Assembly: GCA_035761805.1 (NCBI GenBank)
Contig: DASTQL010000017.1
Span: 1-16,818 of the forward strand
From: DASTQL01 sp035761805
GTDB lineage: Bacteria > Actinomycetota > Actinomycetes > Jiangellales > Jiangellaceae
Direction of reading: 5' to 3'
DNA length: 16,818 nucleotides
Position 1 is the stretch's first letter; every line of letters begins with the position of its first letter. The notes below the pieces were generated by a model. That model saw nothing but the letters and a program-made list of their open reading frames with translations, searched no databases and was not told the origin of the DNA. Below, in pieces: positions 1 through 7,601 of this stretch. The position numbers and the translations under genes are program-made.

Positions 1-1
1 C

Positions 2-529
2 CGGTGGGGCCCGATGAAGCAGACGGCTCTCGCCCTGTCGTACCTGGTCTCGACGCGGTTCCGGCAGGACGAGCTGGAGATCGTCGGCTTCAACCGCTGG
101 GCGCGCCGGATGACGCCGGAGCAGCTGGCCGGGATCGAGCCGGACTGGGTGCAGGGCACCAACCTGCACCACGGCCTGATGCACGCCGCCAGGTTCGTGC
201 GCCGTCACCCCGACGCCGAGCCGGTGGTCCTGGTGGTCACGGACGGTGAGCCGACCGCACACCTGGACGACGCCGGCGACGCGTACTTCATGTGGCCCAC
301 GAGTGGCGAGACACTCCGGCGCACGGTCGGGGAGGTCGACACCCTCACCCGGCTGGGCGCCACGATCAACCTCTTCATGCTCGGCGACGACCCCGGGCTG
401 CGCCGGTTCGTCGACGCCGTGGCCCGGCGCAACGGCGGACGGGTCTTCACGCCAGGCGTCGACCGGCTGGGTGAGTACGTGGTCGCCGACTACCTACGGT
501 CCCGGCGGGGCCGGCGCCGGACGGCCTGA
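2..529 (+). CDS. VWA domain protein, C-terminal part (5' end outside window)
   Basis: The reading frame is open from the window edge, so this is the last roughly 175 residues of a longer protein; the ATG at 14 is internal. The visible part looks like the second half of a von Willebrand A domain of the kind found beside Mg-chelatase/MoxR-type AAA ATPases. It shows a QGTNLHHGL segment, where the Thr would be a metal-site (MIDAS) ligand, then VVLVVTDGEPTAH with the later MIDAS Asp, a GATINLFMLGDD strand, and an Arg-rich tail (GEYVVADYLRSRRGRRR). The first MIDAS motif (DxSxS) lies upstream of the window. Such proteins usually act with an AAA+ ATPase in metal insertion or complex remodelling; that partner is not visible here. 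The gene converges on the M50 protease gene with a 33-nt gap. Family call is good; exact role unknown. Confidence 0.85.
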   Translation, partial: RWGPMKQTALALSYLVSTRFRQDELEIVGFNRWARRMTPEQLAGIEPDWVQGTNLHHGLMHAARFVRRHPDAEPVVLVVTDGEPTAHLDDAGDAYFMWPTSGETLRRTVGEVDTLTRLGATINLFMLGDDPGLRRFVDAVARRNGGRVFTPGVDRLGEYVVADYLRSRRGRRRTA

Positions 530-562
530 CGGCCGCCCCCCGGACGAACGGCGCCGGCGCGA

Positions 563-1711
563 CTAGAGGTGGTGCGCCCTGGCCGGGTGGTGGCGCAGCT
601 CCGCGATCTCGAGCTGGCGCATCACGTCCGTCGGCGACACGATCCCCACGAGCCGCCCGCCCTCGACGACGAGGGCGCGACCGTCGGCGCAGTCCGCCAT
701 CCGCGGCAGCACGTCCACCACGCTGTCGTCGGGAGCCACGATCGGCACGTCGTCGATCGGGCACGCGACACCACGGACGGCGACGCGCCACCGGTCCTCC
801 GCCGGCACCGCCTTCACCCGCTTGAGGCTCACCAGCCCCGCAAGCGTGCCGTCGTCCTCGGTCAGCGGGAACGTCGAGTACCGGTACGGGAAGACGTACC
901 CGTCCAGGAACTGCTGCACCGACACCGAGGCGGGTGCCGTGGTCGGGTGCGGCGACATGACCTCCCGCACCCGCACATCGGCCAGCACACCGCTCAGCTC
1001 GGCCTGCTGCTCCTCCGCACGCGCCGCGGCGATGAGGAACCAGCCGACGAACATCAGCCAGAGGCCGCTGAGACCCGGGACGAGCAGCAGGAACACGAAG
1101 CCGACGACGACGAGCAGCCAGCCGAAGCCCTTGCCGGCCCTGGCGGCGGTGATGGCGGAGCCGGTGCGGTCGCCACGCCGGTGCCACAGGATCGCGCGGA
1201 GGATCCGTCCGCCGTCGAGCGGGGCGGCGGGCACGAGGTTGAACACGGCGAGCACGACGTTGATGAGGGACAGCCAGGTGAAGACGTCGACGACCAGGGC
1301 GTGGAGTCCCAGCGCCGCCGACACCGCCCGTACGACGAAGAACAACCCGCCCAGCGCCAGGCTCACCAACGGCCCGACTCCGGAGATCCGCAGCTCGGCC
1401 CCGGGGTCGGGCGCGTCCCCCTTCAGCCGCGCCACACCGCCGAACAGCCACAGCGTGATGCCCTCCACCTCCACCCCGTTGCGCTGCGCGACGAGCGCAT
1501 GGGCCAGCTCGTGCGCCAGGAGCGAGAGGAAGAAGATCAGGCCCGCCACCAGCCCGGCGGTGAGGTAGGCGACCGGGGCGAGTCCCGGGACGAGCAGCGG
1601 GAACCGCCCGGCGGCCAGTCCGAGGGTGATGAGAAGGAAGATCGCCAGGACGCTCCAGTTGATCCCCACGTCGATCCCCGCCACCCGTCCCAAGCGGATG
1701 TGCTCGCGCAT
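563..1711 (-). CDS. Site-2-type M50 zinc metalloprotease with C-terminal CBS pair
   Basis: This 382-aa membrane protein has the hallmarks of a Rip3-like intramembrane protease. The zinc motif HELAH is at residues 67-71 and the third ligand lies in NLVPAAPLDGGR (158-169, Asp166). Hydrophobic segments lie around residues 20-40, 45-66, 115-135, 140-160 and 197-228. They are followed by two CBS modules at about 247-310 and 312-370. In this family the protease cuts transmembrane substrates such as anti-sigma factors, and the CBS pair is thought to sense nucleotides; the substrate here is unknown. The ATG at 1711 is supported by a GAGGAGG ribosome site (1717-1723) about 5 nt upstream. The gene is divergent from the LuxR regulator and converges on the VWA gene. 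Confidence 0.93.
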   Translation of the reverse strand: MREHIRLGRVAGIDVGINWSVLAIFLLITLGLAAGRFPLLVPGLAPVAYLTAGLVAGLIFFLSLLAHELAHALVAQRNGVEVEGITLWLFGGVARLKGDAPDPGAELRISGVGPLVSLALGGLFFVVRAVSAALGLHALVVDVFTWLSLINVVLAVFNLVPAAPLDGGRILRAILWHRRGDRTGSAITAARAGKGFGWLLVVVGFVFLLLVPGLSGLWLMFVGWFLIAAARAEEQQAELSGVLADVRVREVMSPHPTTAPASVSVQQFLDGYVFPYRYSTFPLTEDDGTLAGLVSLKRVKAVPAEDRWRVAVRGVACPIDDVPIVAPDDSVVDVLPRMADCADGRALVVEGGRLVGIVSPTDVMRQLEIAELRHHPARAHHL

Positions 1712-1989
1712 CCCGACCTCCTCGGCCCGGCCACGACCGCCGTCCTGGCCACACCGCTACGGTGACGGTCCGAACGGCGTCGGGTCCAGGGTCGTGAGCC
1801 CGGTCCGGTAGGGGAACGCGGCAGCCGGGACGGCCAGTGGGACGAGGAGGGCTGCGGCAGGCGTCGCCACAGCCGCCCGATTCCCCGAGCCCACGGGGAG
1901 TTCGGGGTTTCGCAGGTCGGAAGCGCCGATGATCATGCGCAATCCGGAACTGTTGCGTGCCCGGGCCGGGCGAGGGCCACCCCCGCGCC

Positions 1990-2145
1990 TCAGCCCCCCG
2001 GACGCGCTGAGGGGTGCGGTACGCAGATGGCGCGCGGGTCCACGGGTGCGCCCAGGCACATGCCGACGACCGCGAACGCTCGCCCGATGTGGATCAGGAC
2101 CGATGGGACCGGCGAGGGGGCCAGCGGCGGAGTCGTGGTCGTCAT
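1990..2145 (-). CDS. Possible 51-aa small protein, unrecognised
   Basis: A short leftward ORF starts at an ATG 84 nt from the LuxR regulator start and points away from it. Its product begins with Thr/Pro-rich MTTTTPPLAPSPVPS, has one moderately hydrophobic segment (residues 16-33, VLIHIGRAFAVVGMCLGA) and ends PHPSARPGG. Nearly all third codon positions are G or C. The stop codon lies in the left arm of a hairpin (1988-2012) that could end its transcript. There is no recognisable ribosome site and I know no family for it. It may be only a chance ORF in promoter DNA. Confidence 0.2.
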   Translation of the reverse strand: MTTTTPPLAPSPVPSVLIHIGRAFAVVGMCLGAPVDPRAICVPHPSARPGG

Positions 2146-2182
2146 GCCCGCACGATCGGCGCGGACCGGGTCGCGTCGCGTC

Positions 2183-2195
2183 GGGGGAATCCCCC
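2183..2195. promoter_or_regulatory. GGGGG-AAT-CCCCC palindrome upstream of LuxR regulator
   Basis: A perfect 5-bp inverted repeat with an AAT centre lies 35 bp before the chosen GTG start of the LuxR-type regulator. An 8-bp palindrome CTCGCGAG (2199-2206) follows. A TAGCGT hexamer (2215-2220), 9 nt before the start, could be a -10 element for a near-leaderless transcript. Dyads in this position often bind regulators, so autoregulation is possible. This is inferred from position and symmetry only. Confidence 0.3.
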
Positions 2196-2229
2196 ATCCT
2201 CGCGAGAGCCCCGGGTAGCGTCCCCGATC

Positions 2230-5016
2230 GTGATCGTCGGCCGGGACCTGGAGCTGGACGCCCTCGCGGCGGTGCTCGAGTCCGCCCGGTCCGGCCGCGC
2301 CGCGGCACTGTGCCTGGTCGGCGAGGCGGGCGCCGGCAAGACGACCCTGCTGGAGGCCGCCGAGGAGGCGGCAGAGGGTTTCCGGCGGCTGAGGGCGACC
2401 GGTTTCCAGAGCGAGACGTCGCTCGGGCACGCGGGCCTGCTCGAGGCGCTGGGGCCGCTCGAGCCGTTCCTGGACGGCCTGCCCGGCGCGCAACGCGGAG
2501 CTCTCGATGCGGCCCTCGGGCGGTCCGACACCGCGACCCCAGGCGACCGCTACCTCGTGGCCGCGGCGACGCTGTCGCTCCTGGCGCGGGCCGCCGAGGG
2601 TCAGCCCGTCCTCGTGGCGGTCGAGGACCTGCAGTGGCTGGACCGGGAGTCCACGGCGGCACTGACCTTCGCCGCCAGGCGGCTCCGCCACGACGCCGTG
2701 GCGTTCGTGCTGGCCTCGCGTCCGGGCGCCTTCGCCGACCTGACCGCCGGCATCGACACACTCGCCGTCCCGGGGCTCCCCGTCGGTGCGGCCGAGCAGC
2801 TGCTCGGGGGAACGGTCTCCGCCCGTCTCGTCCCGGAGCTGGTCGAGGCAACGGGCGGCAACCCGCTGGCGCTGCTCGAGACCAGCCGGAGGCTCACTCC
2901 GGCGCAGCGACGCGGGGTCACGCCGCTTCCGGACCACCTGCCAGTCGGCACCCGGCTGGTCGACGCCTTCGCGGCGGAAGTCGTCGCGCTGCCCGGGCCG
3001 AGCCGCCGGGCGGCGATCCTGCTGGCGGCGAGTGGTGAGCCTGCCGAGGGCCCGGTCGCCGCCGCTCTCGCCGCGTCCGGTGCCGACGCGGGCGCCGCAC
3101 TCGACCGACTCGAGCGGGCGGGCGTGGTCGTCCGGGAGGGCCCGGCGCTGTCCTGGCGGCACCCCCTGCTGCGGGCGGCGACCTGGCAGAGCGCGCGGCC
3201 CGAGGAACGGCGCGCCGCCCACGTCGCGCTCGCGGACGTGCTCGCGCCGGACCCGCTGCGTGCCTTGCGGCACCGGGCGGAGGCCGCCGTGGGGCACGAC
3301 GACGGGCTCGCGACCGAGCTGACCCGGCTCGCCGACGGCGAGCGGTCGCGTCGCGGCTTCGCAGCCGCCTCCACCCTGGAGGCCCGAGCAGCGTTGCTCA
3401 CGTCGGACCCGGCGGGCGCTGACCACCTCTCCGCCGCGGCCGTCGAGGACGCCTTCTTCGCCGGCGACACCGCGACGACGCGCGAGCTCGCGAGCAAGGT
3501 CCTGGCGGACACCGACGACGGCCCGGCTCGCGGACGCGTGCTCGCCGTCCTCGCCCAGCTCGAGCTCTACTCGGGGTCGGTCCCCCGGGGGCGCGACCTG
3601 CTGGTGGAGGCCGCCGAGCTCGCGGAGGGCCGCCACCGGGTGACCGCGCTGTGGGCGCTGGCGAACGCCTGCTACATGCGCGACGATCGCGCCGGGATGC
3701 TTCGGGCCGGCGAGGAACTGGCCGTCTCCGCAGACCGCTCCGACCCGGAGCAGCGCATGCTCGCAGACGCGACGCTGGGGGCGGCGCTCGTCTTCGCCGG
3801 ACGGCTGGACGAGGGCCGCGCCCTGGCCGGAGCCGCCCTCCGCCTGGTCGAGACGGACCCGCGGATGCGGGACGACCCCAAGCACCTGACCACCGCGCTC
3901 CTGCTCATCAGGTGGGCCGGTGACCTCCACGGCGCCGATGTCCTCGCCGCCACCCGCCGGATCCGCCGGGCTCGTGAGCTGGGTGCGCTCGGCGTCCTCC
4001 CGCAGGCCCTCGCGTTCACGGCGGCCGGGAGGGCTCTCCTCGGGGACCACGAGGGCGCCTACGCCGACGCCGGTGAGGCCGCCGAGCTCGGGGCCGAGCT
4101 GGGCTACGGGGCCATCATCACGATCGCCTACGAGGTGCTGGCCTGGGAAGCGGCCGCCCGGGGCCTGCACGACGACGCGCTGCGGGCGTTGGCCGAGTCG
4201 CGACGGCTCACCGAGCGCGCGGAGGTGGCCGACGTGGCACAGGCCCTGCCCCTCTCGGAGGCTGCATGCGCCCTGGCGCGGGGAGACCTCGCCGAGGTCG
4301 TCCGGGTTCTCGAGCAGCGGGTAGCGGCCGACGGCGGCCGTGACGTCCTGGACGACCCCTTCGGCGTCGCCCCCGACCTGGCCGAGGCCTACGTGGGCCT
4401 CGGGCGCCGCGAGGACGCGCGGTCCGTCGCCGACCGGTACCGACGGCTCCACGCCGGAGCGGCGGATGCCCGGACCCGGGCCCGGACGGCGCGGGTCACG
4501 GCCCTGGCGGAGGACGACGACGTCGAGGCGGTCGGCGCCTTCCGTACCGCAGTGGCCGCGGCCGAGGAGGGCGGGGACGCATTCGAGGCAGCGCGGAGCC
4601 GCCTCCTGCTCGGCTCTCGGCTCCGCCGCGCCGGCGAGCGCCGGGCCGCCCGCGAGGAGCTGCGCCGGGCGCGCGACACCTTCGTCGGGATGGGCTTGCA
4701 GGCCTGGAGCCGGCGGGCCGAGGACGAGCTGGCCGCGACCGGCGAGACGCGCCGCGGCCGGGTGGGCACCGACGAACCGCTCACCGCGCAGGAGACCAGG
4801 GTCGCCCTGCTGGTCGCCGAGGGGCTCACCAACAAGGAAGCGGCAGCGGCGCTGTTCCTCAGCCCCAGGACGGTGGAGCACCACCTCGGGAGCGTCCTAC
4901 GCAAGCGCGGGCTGCGCTCCCGTACCCAGCTCGCGGCGGCGATGGCGGGAGCCGGGGCGGCAGCCCTGTCGCCGGCGGAGACACCGACCTACGATGAGGA
5001 GACGGGGTCGCCCTGA
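2230..5016 (+). CDS. Large ATP-binding LuxR-family (LAL, MalT-like) transcriptional regulator
   Basis: The protein has about 928 residues, the usual size for LAL regulators. The start is taken as GTG 2230 because the product then begins VIVGRDLELDALAAVL, as this family typically does; the frame stays open upstream to 2014 but that part does not look conserved. An N-terminal AAA/NACHT-like ATPase carries Walker A GEAGAGKTT (31-39) and Walker B VLVAVEDLQWLD (127-138). A long Ala/Leu/Arg-rich middle has the pattern of TPR-like helices. A LuxR/GerE helix-turn-helix lies at about 850-907 (LTAQETRVALLVAEGLTNKE, SPRTVEHHL). In the family, inducer binding drives ATP-dependent oligomerisation and promoter activation; the inducer here is unknown. 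The slipin gene follows after 14 nt, so the two are probably co-transcribed. No clear ribosome site precedes the GTG. Confidence 0.9.
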   Translation: MIVGRDLELDALAAVLESARSGRAAALCLVGEAGAGKTTLLEAAEEAAEGFRRLRATGFQSETSLGHAGLLEALGPLEPFLDGLPGAQRGALDAALGRSDTATPGDRYLVAAATLSLLARAAEGQPVLVAVEDLQWLDRESTAALTFAARRLRHDAVAFVLASRPGAFADLTAGIDTLAVPGLPVGAAEQLLGGTVSARLVPELVEATGGNPLALLETSRRLTPAQRRGVTPLPDHLPVGTRLVDAFAAEVVALPGPSRRAAILLAASGEPAEGPVAAALAASGADAGAALDRLERAGVVVREGPALSWRHPLLRAATWQSARPEERRAAHVALADVLAPDPLRALRHRAEAAVGHDDGLATELTRLADGERSRRGFAAASTLEARAALLTSDPAGADHLSAAAVEDAFFAGDTATTRELASKVLADTDDGPARGRVLAVLAQLELYSGSVPRGRDLLVEAAELAEGRHRVTALWALANACYMRDDRAGMLRAGEELAVSADRSDPEQRMLADATLGAALVFAGRLDEGRALAGAALRLVETDPRMRDDPKHLTTALLLIRWAGDLHGADVLAATRRIRRARELGALGVLPQALAFTAAGRALLGDHEGAYADAGEAAELGAELGYGAIITIAYEVLAWEAAARGLHDDALRALAESRRLTERAEVADVAQALPLSEAACALARGDLAEVVRVLEQRVAADGGRDVLDDPFGVAPDLAEAYVGLGRREDARSVADRYRRLHAGAADARTRARTARVTALAEDDDVEAVGAFRTAVAAAEEGGDAFEAARSRLLLGSRLRRAGERRAAREELRRARDTFVGMGLQAWSRRAEDELAATGETRRGRVGTDEPLTAQETRVALLVAEGLTNKEAAAALFLSPRTVEHHLGSVLRKRGLRSRTQLAAAMAGAGAAALSPAETPTYDEETGSP

Positions 5017-5030
5017 CGGCGGAGGTCGTC

Positions 5031-5888
5031 GTGACCGCAGTCGTGGTCGTGCTGACGGTGCTGGTGGTCGTGCTCCTCGCCTTCCTGTCGAGCGCACGGG
5101 TCATCCATCAGTGGGAACGGGGCGTGGTCTTCCGCCTCGGCAGGGTCCTGACCCCGCCACGGGATCCCGGGTTCACCATGATCGTGCCGATCGCCGACCA
5201 CCTGCGCCGGGTGAGCCTGCAGATCGTCACCATGCCCGTCCCCGCGCAGGACGGCATCACCCGCGACAACGTCACGGTGAAGGTCGACGCCGTCGTCTAC
5301 TTCCGTGTGCACGATCCCGTATGCGCGCTCGTCGAGGTGCAGGACTACGAGTTCGCCGTGTCGCAGGTGGCCCAGACGTCGTTGCGGTCGATCATCGGCA
5401 AGAGCGACCTCGACGACCTGCTGTCCAACCGGGAAGAGCTCAACCGGGGCCTGGCGCTGATGATCGACAGCCCCGCGGTGGAGTGGGGCATCGAGATCGA
5501 CCGGGTCGAGATCAAGGACGTCGAACTCCCCGACTCGATGAAGCGGTCGATGTCGCGGCAGGCCGAGGCCGAGCGGGAACGGCGGTCCCGGGTCATCACC
5601 GCCGACGGCGAGTACCAGGCGTCGCAGCAGCTCGCCGCCGCCGCGGCCACGATGGCGGACACGCCCTCGGCACTGCAGCTGCGGCTGCTGCAGACGATCG
5701 TCGAGGTGGCGGCGGAGAAGAACTCGACGGTGGTGCTGCCCTTCCCGGTGGAACTGCTGCGCTTCCTGGATCGGGCCGGGACCGAGCTGCAGCGGCGGCA
5801 CGACGAGGGCGAGGCCGCCGCCCCGACGCCGCCGGTGCCGCCGGAAACCGGGGTCAACGGACCCCGCGCGTCCGGAACTGCACGCTGA
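5031..5888 (+). CDS. Slipin family protein (SPFH/stomatin-prohibitin domain)
   Basis: This 285-aa protein has one N-terminal membrane segment (residues 2-22, Val/Leu-rich) followed directly by an SPFH domain (about 25-200). Family landmarks are ERGVVFRLGRV (29-39), the DGITRDNVTVKVDAVVYFRV region (74-93), and VEIKDVELPDSMKRSMSRQAEAERE (159-183), which leads into a helical, coiled-coil-like stretch. The C-terminal 30 residues are Pro/Glu-rich and probably disordered. Slipins form oligomeric scaffolds in membrane microdomains. Their common partner is an NfeD protein, and none is seen here. The start is GTG with a GGAGG site at 5021-5025. The gene sits 14 nt behind the LAL regulator. Its last 35 nt overlap the tail of the opposite-strand AlkB-like gene. 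Confidence 0.93.
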   Translation: MTAVVVVLTVLVVVLLAFLSSARVIHQWERGVVFRLGRVLTPPRDPGFTMIVPIADHLRRVSLQIVTMPVPAQDGITRDNVTVKVDAVVYFRVHDPVCALVEVQDYEFAVSQVAQTSLRSIIGKSDLDDLLSNREELNRGLALMIDSPAVEWGIEIDRVEIKDVELPDSMKRSMSRQAEAERERRSRVITADGEYQASQQLAAAAATMADTPSALQLRLLQTIVEVAAEKNSTVVLPFPVELLRFLDRAGTELQRRHDEGEAAAPTPPVPPETGVNGPRASGTAR

Positions 5889-6486
5889 TCCTGGGCCCGA
5901 CCGGCCGGGCGCTCTTGGGCACGCAGTGCTCCCACGTCCGCTGGCAGGAGCCGCCCATCACCAGCAGGTCGCCGTGGCCGACCGGGAAGCGCAGGCTCTC
6001 GCCGCCCCCCCGCGGACGCAGGGCCAGCGGCCGTGGCTCGCCGAGGGAGACGATCGCGACCATGGTGTCCTCGCGGCGGCTGCGGCCGTGCCGGTCGCCG
6101 TGCCAGGCCACGCTGTCGCGGCCGTCGCGGTAGAAGCACAGACCGGCCGTCACGAACGGCTCGCCCAGCTCCACCGCGTAGTGCCGGCTGAGCGCCTCAC
6201 GCGCCTGCTCCAGCGCCGGGTCGGGCAACGAATCCCCCTCGCCGTAGAAGCACACCAGTCGCGGGACGTCGACGACCCGGTCGTAGATCCGCCGGCGCTC
6301 GGCCCGCCAGGGCACGACGTCGACCAACCCGTCGAAGAGCCCCTGGGCGCCGGTGACCCACGCCGGCCGTCGGTCGACCCACGCGCCGTAGGCCAGGGTG
6401 GTGCGCCGGACCGTCGGACCCAGCGGGCCGAGGCGGGGCGCCTCCGCCGGGTCGTCGAGCAGGGAGGCCTGGACTGCGATGGCCAT
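5854..6486 (-). CDS. AlkB-like 2-oxoglutarate/Fe(II)-dependent dioxygenase
   Basis: The 210-aa product begins MAIAVQASLLD, as many actinobacterial AlkB-like proteins do; the frame extends to 6591 but the upstream part has no such similarity. Iron ligands are visible as H129 and D131 in WHGDRHG and H187 in EHCVPK. 2-oxoglutarate-binding arginines are in PRISVQFR (R199, R205), and the GHGDLLVMGGSCQRTWEHCVPK block is typical. Enzymes of this type oxidatively remove alkyl groups from DNA or RNA bases. One oddity is the position before YRDGRDSVAWHGD: the family usually has Asn-x-Tyr, but here the residues are C117-F118-Y119. A LexA-box-like site sits over the probable promoter, which suggests SOS control and a leaderless mRNA. 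The 3' end overlaps the slipin gene. Confidence 0.9.
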   Translation of the reverse strand: MAIAVQASLLDDPAEAPRLGPLGPTVRRTTLAYGAWVDRRPAWVTGAQGLFDGLVDVVPWRAERRRIYDRVVDVPRLVCFYGEGDSLPDPALEQAREALSRHYAVELGEPFVTAGLCFYRDGRDSVAWHGDRHGRSRREDTMVAIVSLGEPRPLALRPRGGGESLRFPVGHGDLLVMGGSCQRTWEHCVPKSARPVGPRISVQFRTRGVR

Positions 6487-6492
6487 CGCTCG

Positions 6493-6521
6493 ATCGTACG
6501 CCTGTTCGATCCGGATGACCA
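6493..6521 (-). promoter_or_regulatory. Probable leaderless promoter with overlapping LexA (SOS) box
   Basis: Read on the minus strand, TCGAAC-AGGC-GTACGA (6494-6509) matches the actinobacterial LexA consensus TCGAAC-N4-GTTCGA with one mismatch. A -10-like TACGAT (6493-6498) lies inside it, and a TGGTCA -35-like hexamer (6516-6521) lies 17 nt further upstream. The ATG of the AlkB-like gene begins 6 nt after the -10, so transcription would start at or next to the start codon. LexA binding would cover the -10. The motif match is seen directly; function is inferred. Confidence 0.6.
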
Positions 6522-6705
6522 CGTTCACCACGCTCGAGGGTCGCGGCGCGGGGCGCAGCCAGGAGATGACGAGCAACCGAGAGCAACTCACCTACGAGGG
6601 CCATCACCAGCTCGATCAGTGCTCGGAGCCCCTGGGTCTGAGCATCCCGCGCCGTCCGGCGTCGTCCGGCTGCAGGGAGCTCGTCGACGCGTCGAACGCC
6701 ACCTC

Positions 6706-7599
6706 CTAGGCCCTACCACGACGGGTCATCGCGGCCCAGGTCTCGGGGCCGACGACGCCATCGATGGCGAGCTTGACGGGGTGAGTCGCATGCCCACGTA
6801 GCCGGGACTGGTACTGCCTGACAGCGTCGGTCGTCGCTCGGCCGTAGACTCCGTCGTCGCGGACTCCGACCTCGCGCTGGATGGAGCGGATCGCGGTGAC
6901 GTCGCCGGCCTTGAAGCGGGAGGCGGCGCTGGTGTCGATGTAGTTCGTCCCGTCGTGCCATGTGGCGCGCCGGCGCGGGTTGGGGCCGAACATGTGCCCC
7001 GAGGGCAGCGGGTAGGGTCCACGGACCCCGGGTCCGGTCGGCGGAGATGGCGTCGGGACCGGTGTCTTGGGCCGCGCAGATGAGCCGCGGGACACCCGGG
7101 CGAAGCCCGCCCGGGCGCGAGAGAGGGAGACCTCGACGTCGGCGGGGCGCCTGATGTACTCGAAGTGCATGGCGTCTGGGCGGCGCTCGTAGCGGCCGCC
7201 CCAGTAGAAGCCGGCGCCCTCCCACATGGACACCACGCGTGGGGGGATGTCGCTCTTGAAAGTGGACTGCATCGGGTTCGACAAGGAGTTGATGTCCACG
7301 GCAAGGCCCCACGAATGGTTGGAGGCCACGCTCGTACCGCGGATCGGCCGGCAGGCGAATCCCCACGTCTGGCCTTTGAGGATGTCGTAGCCGAGACGTT
7401 CCGTCGCGTCGAGGAGGTAGGCGACGAGCGGGGCGATCTCGCGGCGCACGAACACCGTGACACCGCCCTTGGAGACCTTGACCTGCTTGCGGGATTGGCA
7501 GCTGGACCAACCCGACCCCCAGCCGCGAGCCGATGCGTTGTTCCGGTTGACGCCGGCGTGTGGGTTACGGCCGTAGGCGGAGCGCGAGTAGAAGGGCAC
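6706..7599 (-). CDS. M15-family (VanY/endolysin-like) peptidase with C-terminal peptidoglycan-binding domain
   Basis: The 297-aa protein carries the M15 zinc-peptidase signature: SNHSWGLAVDIN (93-104) with ligands H95 and D102, and PDAMHFEY (141-148) with H145. A Pro-rich linker (about 175-195) joins it to a C-terminal cell-wall-binding-like region whose end (DDGVYGRATTDAVRQYQ and IDGVVGPETWAAM) matches the PG_binding_1 pattern. M15 enzymes of this kind cleave peptide stems of peptidoglycan and are common as phage endolysins. There is no signal peptide, which also fits an endolysin. By my count it has 36 Arg and 8 Lys against about 21 acidic residues, so it is strongly basic. The GTG start at 7599 has its GAGGAGG site (7606-7612) inside the end of the upstream acidic gene, so translation is coupled. 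Third-position GC looks lower than in neighbours, a hint of phage origin. No other phage genes are nearby. Confidence 0.85.
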   Translation of the reverse strand: MPFYSRSAYGRNPHAGVNRNNASARGWGSGWSSCQSRKQVKVSKGGVTVFVRREIAPLVAYLLDATERLGYDILKGQTWGFACRPIRGTSVASNHSWGLAVDINSLSNPMQSTFKSDIPPRVVSMWEGAGFYWGGRYERRPDAMHFEYIRRPADVEVSLSRARAGFARVSRGSSARPKTPVPTPSPPTGPGVRGPYPLPSGHMFGPNPRRRATWHDGTNYIDTSAASRFKAGDVTAIRSIQREVGVRDDGVYGRATTDAVRQYQSRLRGHATHPVKLAIDGVVGPETWAAMTRRGRA

Positions 7600-7601
7600 G
7601 G

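Larger units (their letters stand above)
1712..2229. other. Long divergent intergenic region (518 bp), no confident gene
   Basis: This stretch separates the M50 protease (leftward) from the LuxR regulator (rightward) and should hold both promoters. I see no tRNA or conserved RNA. It contains a 13-bp palindrome at 2183-2195 and a hairpin-forming pair CCTCAGC/GCTGAGG (1988-1994 and 2006-2012). Two leftward small ORFs have third-position GC typical of coding DNA but lack ribosome sites: 1990-2145 (51 aa, listed separately) and 1757-1936 (59 aa, Ala/Pro-rich with one hydrophobic stretch). In a genome this GC-rich, such ORFs arise readily by chance. Confidence 0.5.

Noticed and set aside
511..560. 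CCGGCGCCGG (511-520) and GCGCCGGCGC (551-560) palindromes as a bidirectional terminator between the VWA and M50 genes
   Set aside because: One lies inside the VWA coding region and both are short CG-only dyads with little loop space; too weak to annotate.
447..1765. Long frames over the M50-CBS protease gene on both strands
   Set aside because: The HELAH, NLVPAAPLDGG and CBS motifs identify the 563-1711 frame as the real gene; the others are Arg/Gly/Pro-rich shadows.
1990..4884. 964-codon open frame on the minus strand antisense to the LAL regulator
   Set aside because: It mirrors a well-supported regulator gene and its product has no domain pattern. Such long antisense frames are a by-product of very high third-position GC. 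Only its short end outside the regulator (1990-2145) was kept as a weak candidate.
4340..6133. 597-codon plus-strand frame spanning the end of the LAL regulator and the slipin gene
   Set aside because: It crosses two recognised genes out of frame and gives an Arg/Pro/Ser-rich product with no domain.
6684..6695. Perfect palindrome TCGACGCGTCGA downstream of the M15 peptidase, considered as an attachment site or terminator
   Set aside because: CG-rich 12-bp palindromes occur readily in such DNA. No second copy, integrase or tRNA end supports an att site, and the position relative to the stop is not compelling.
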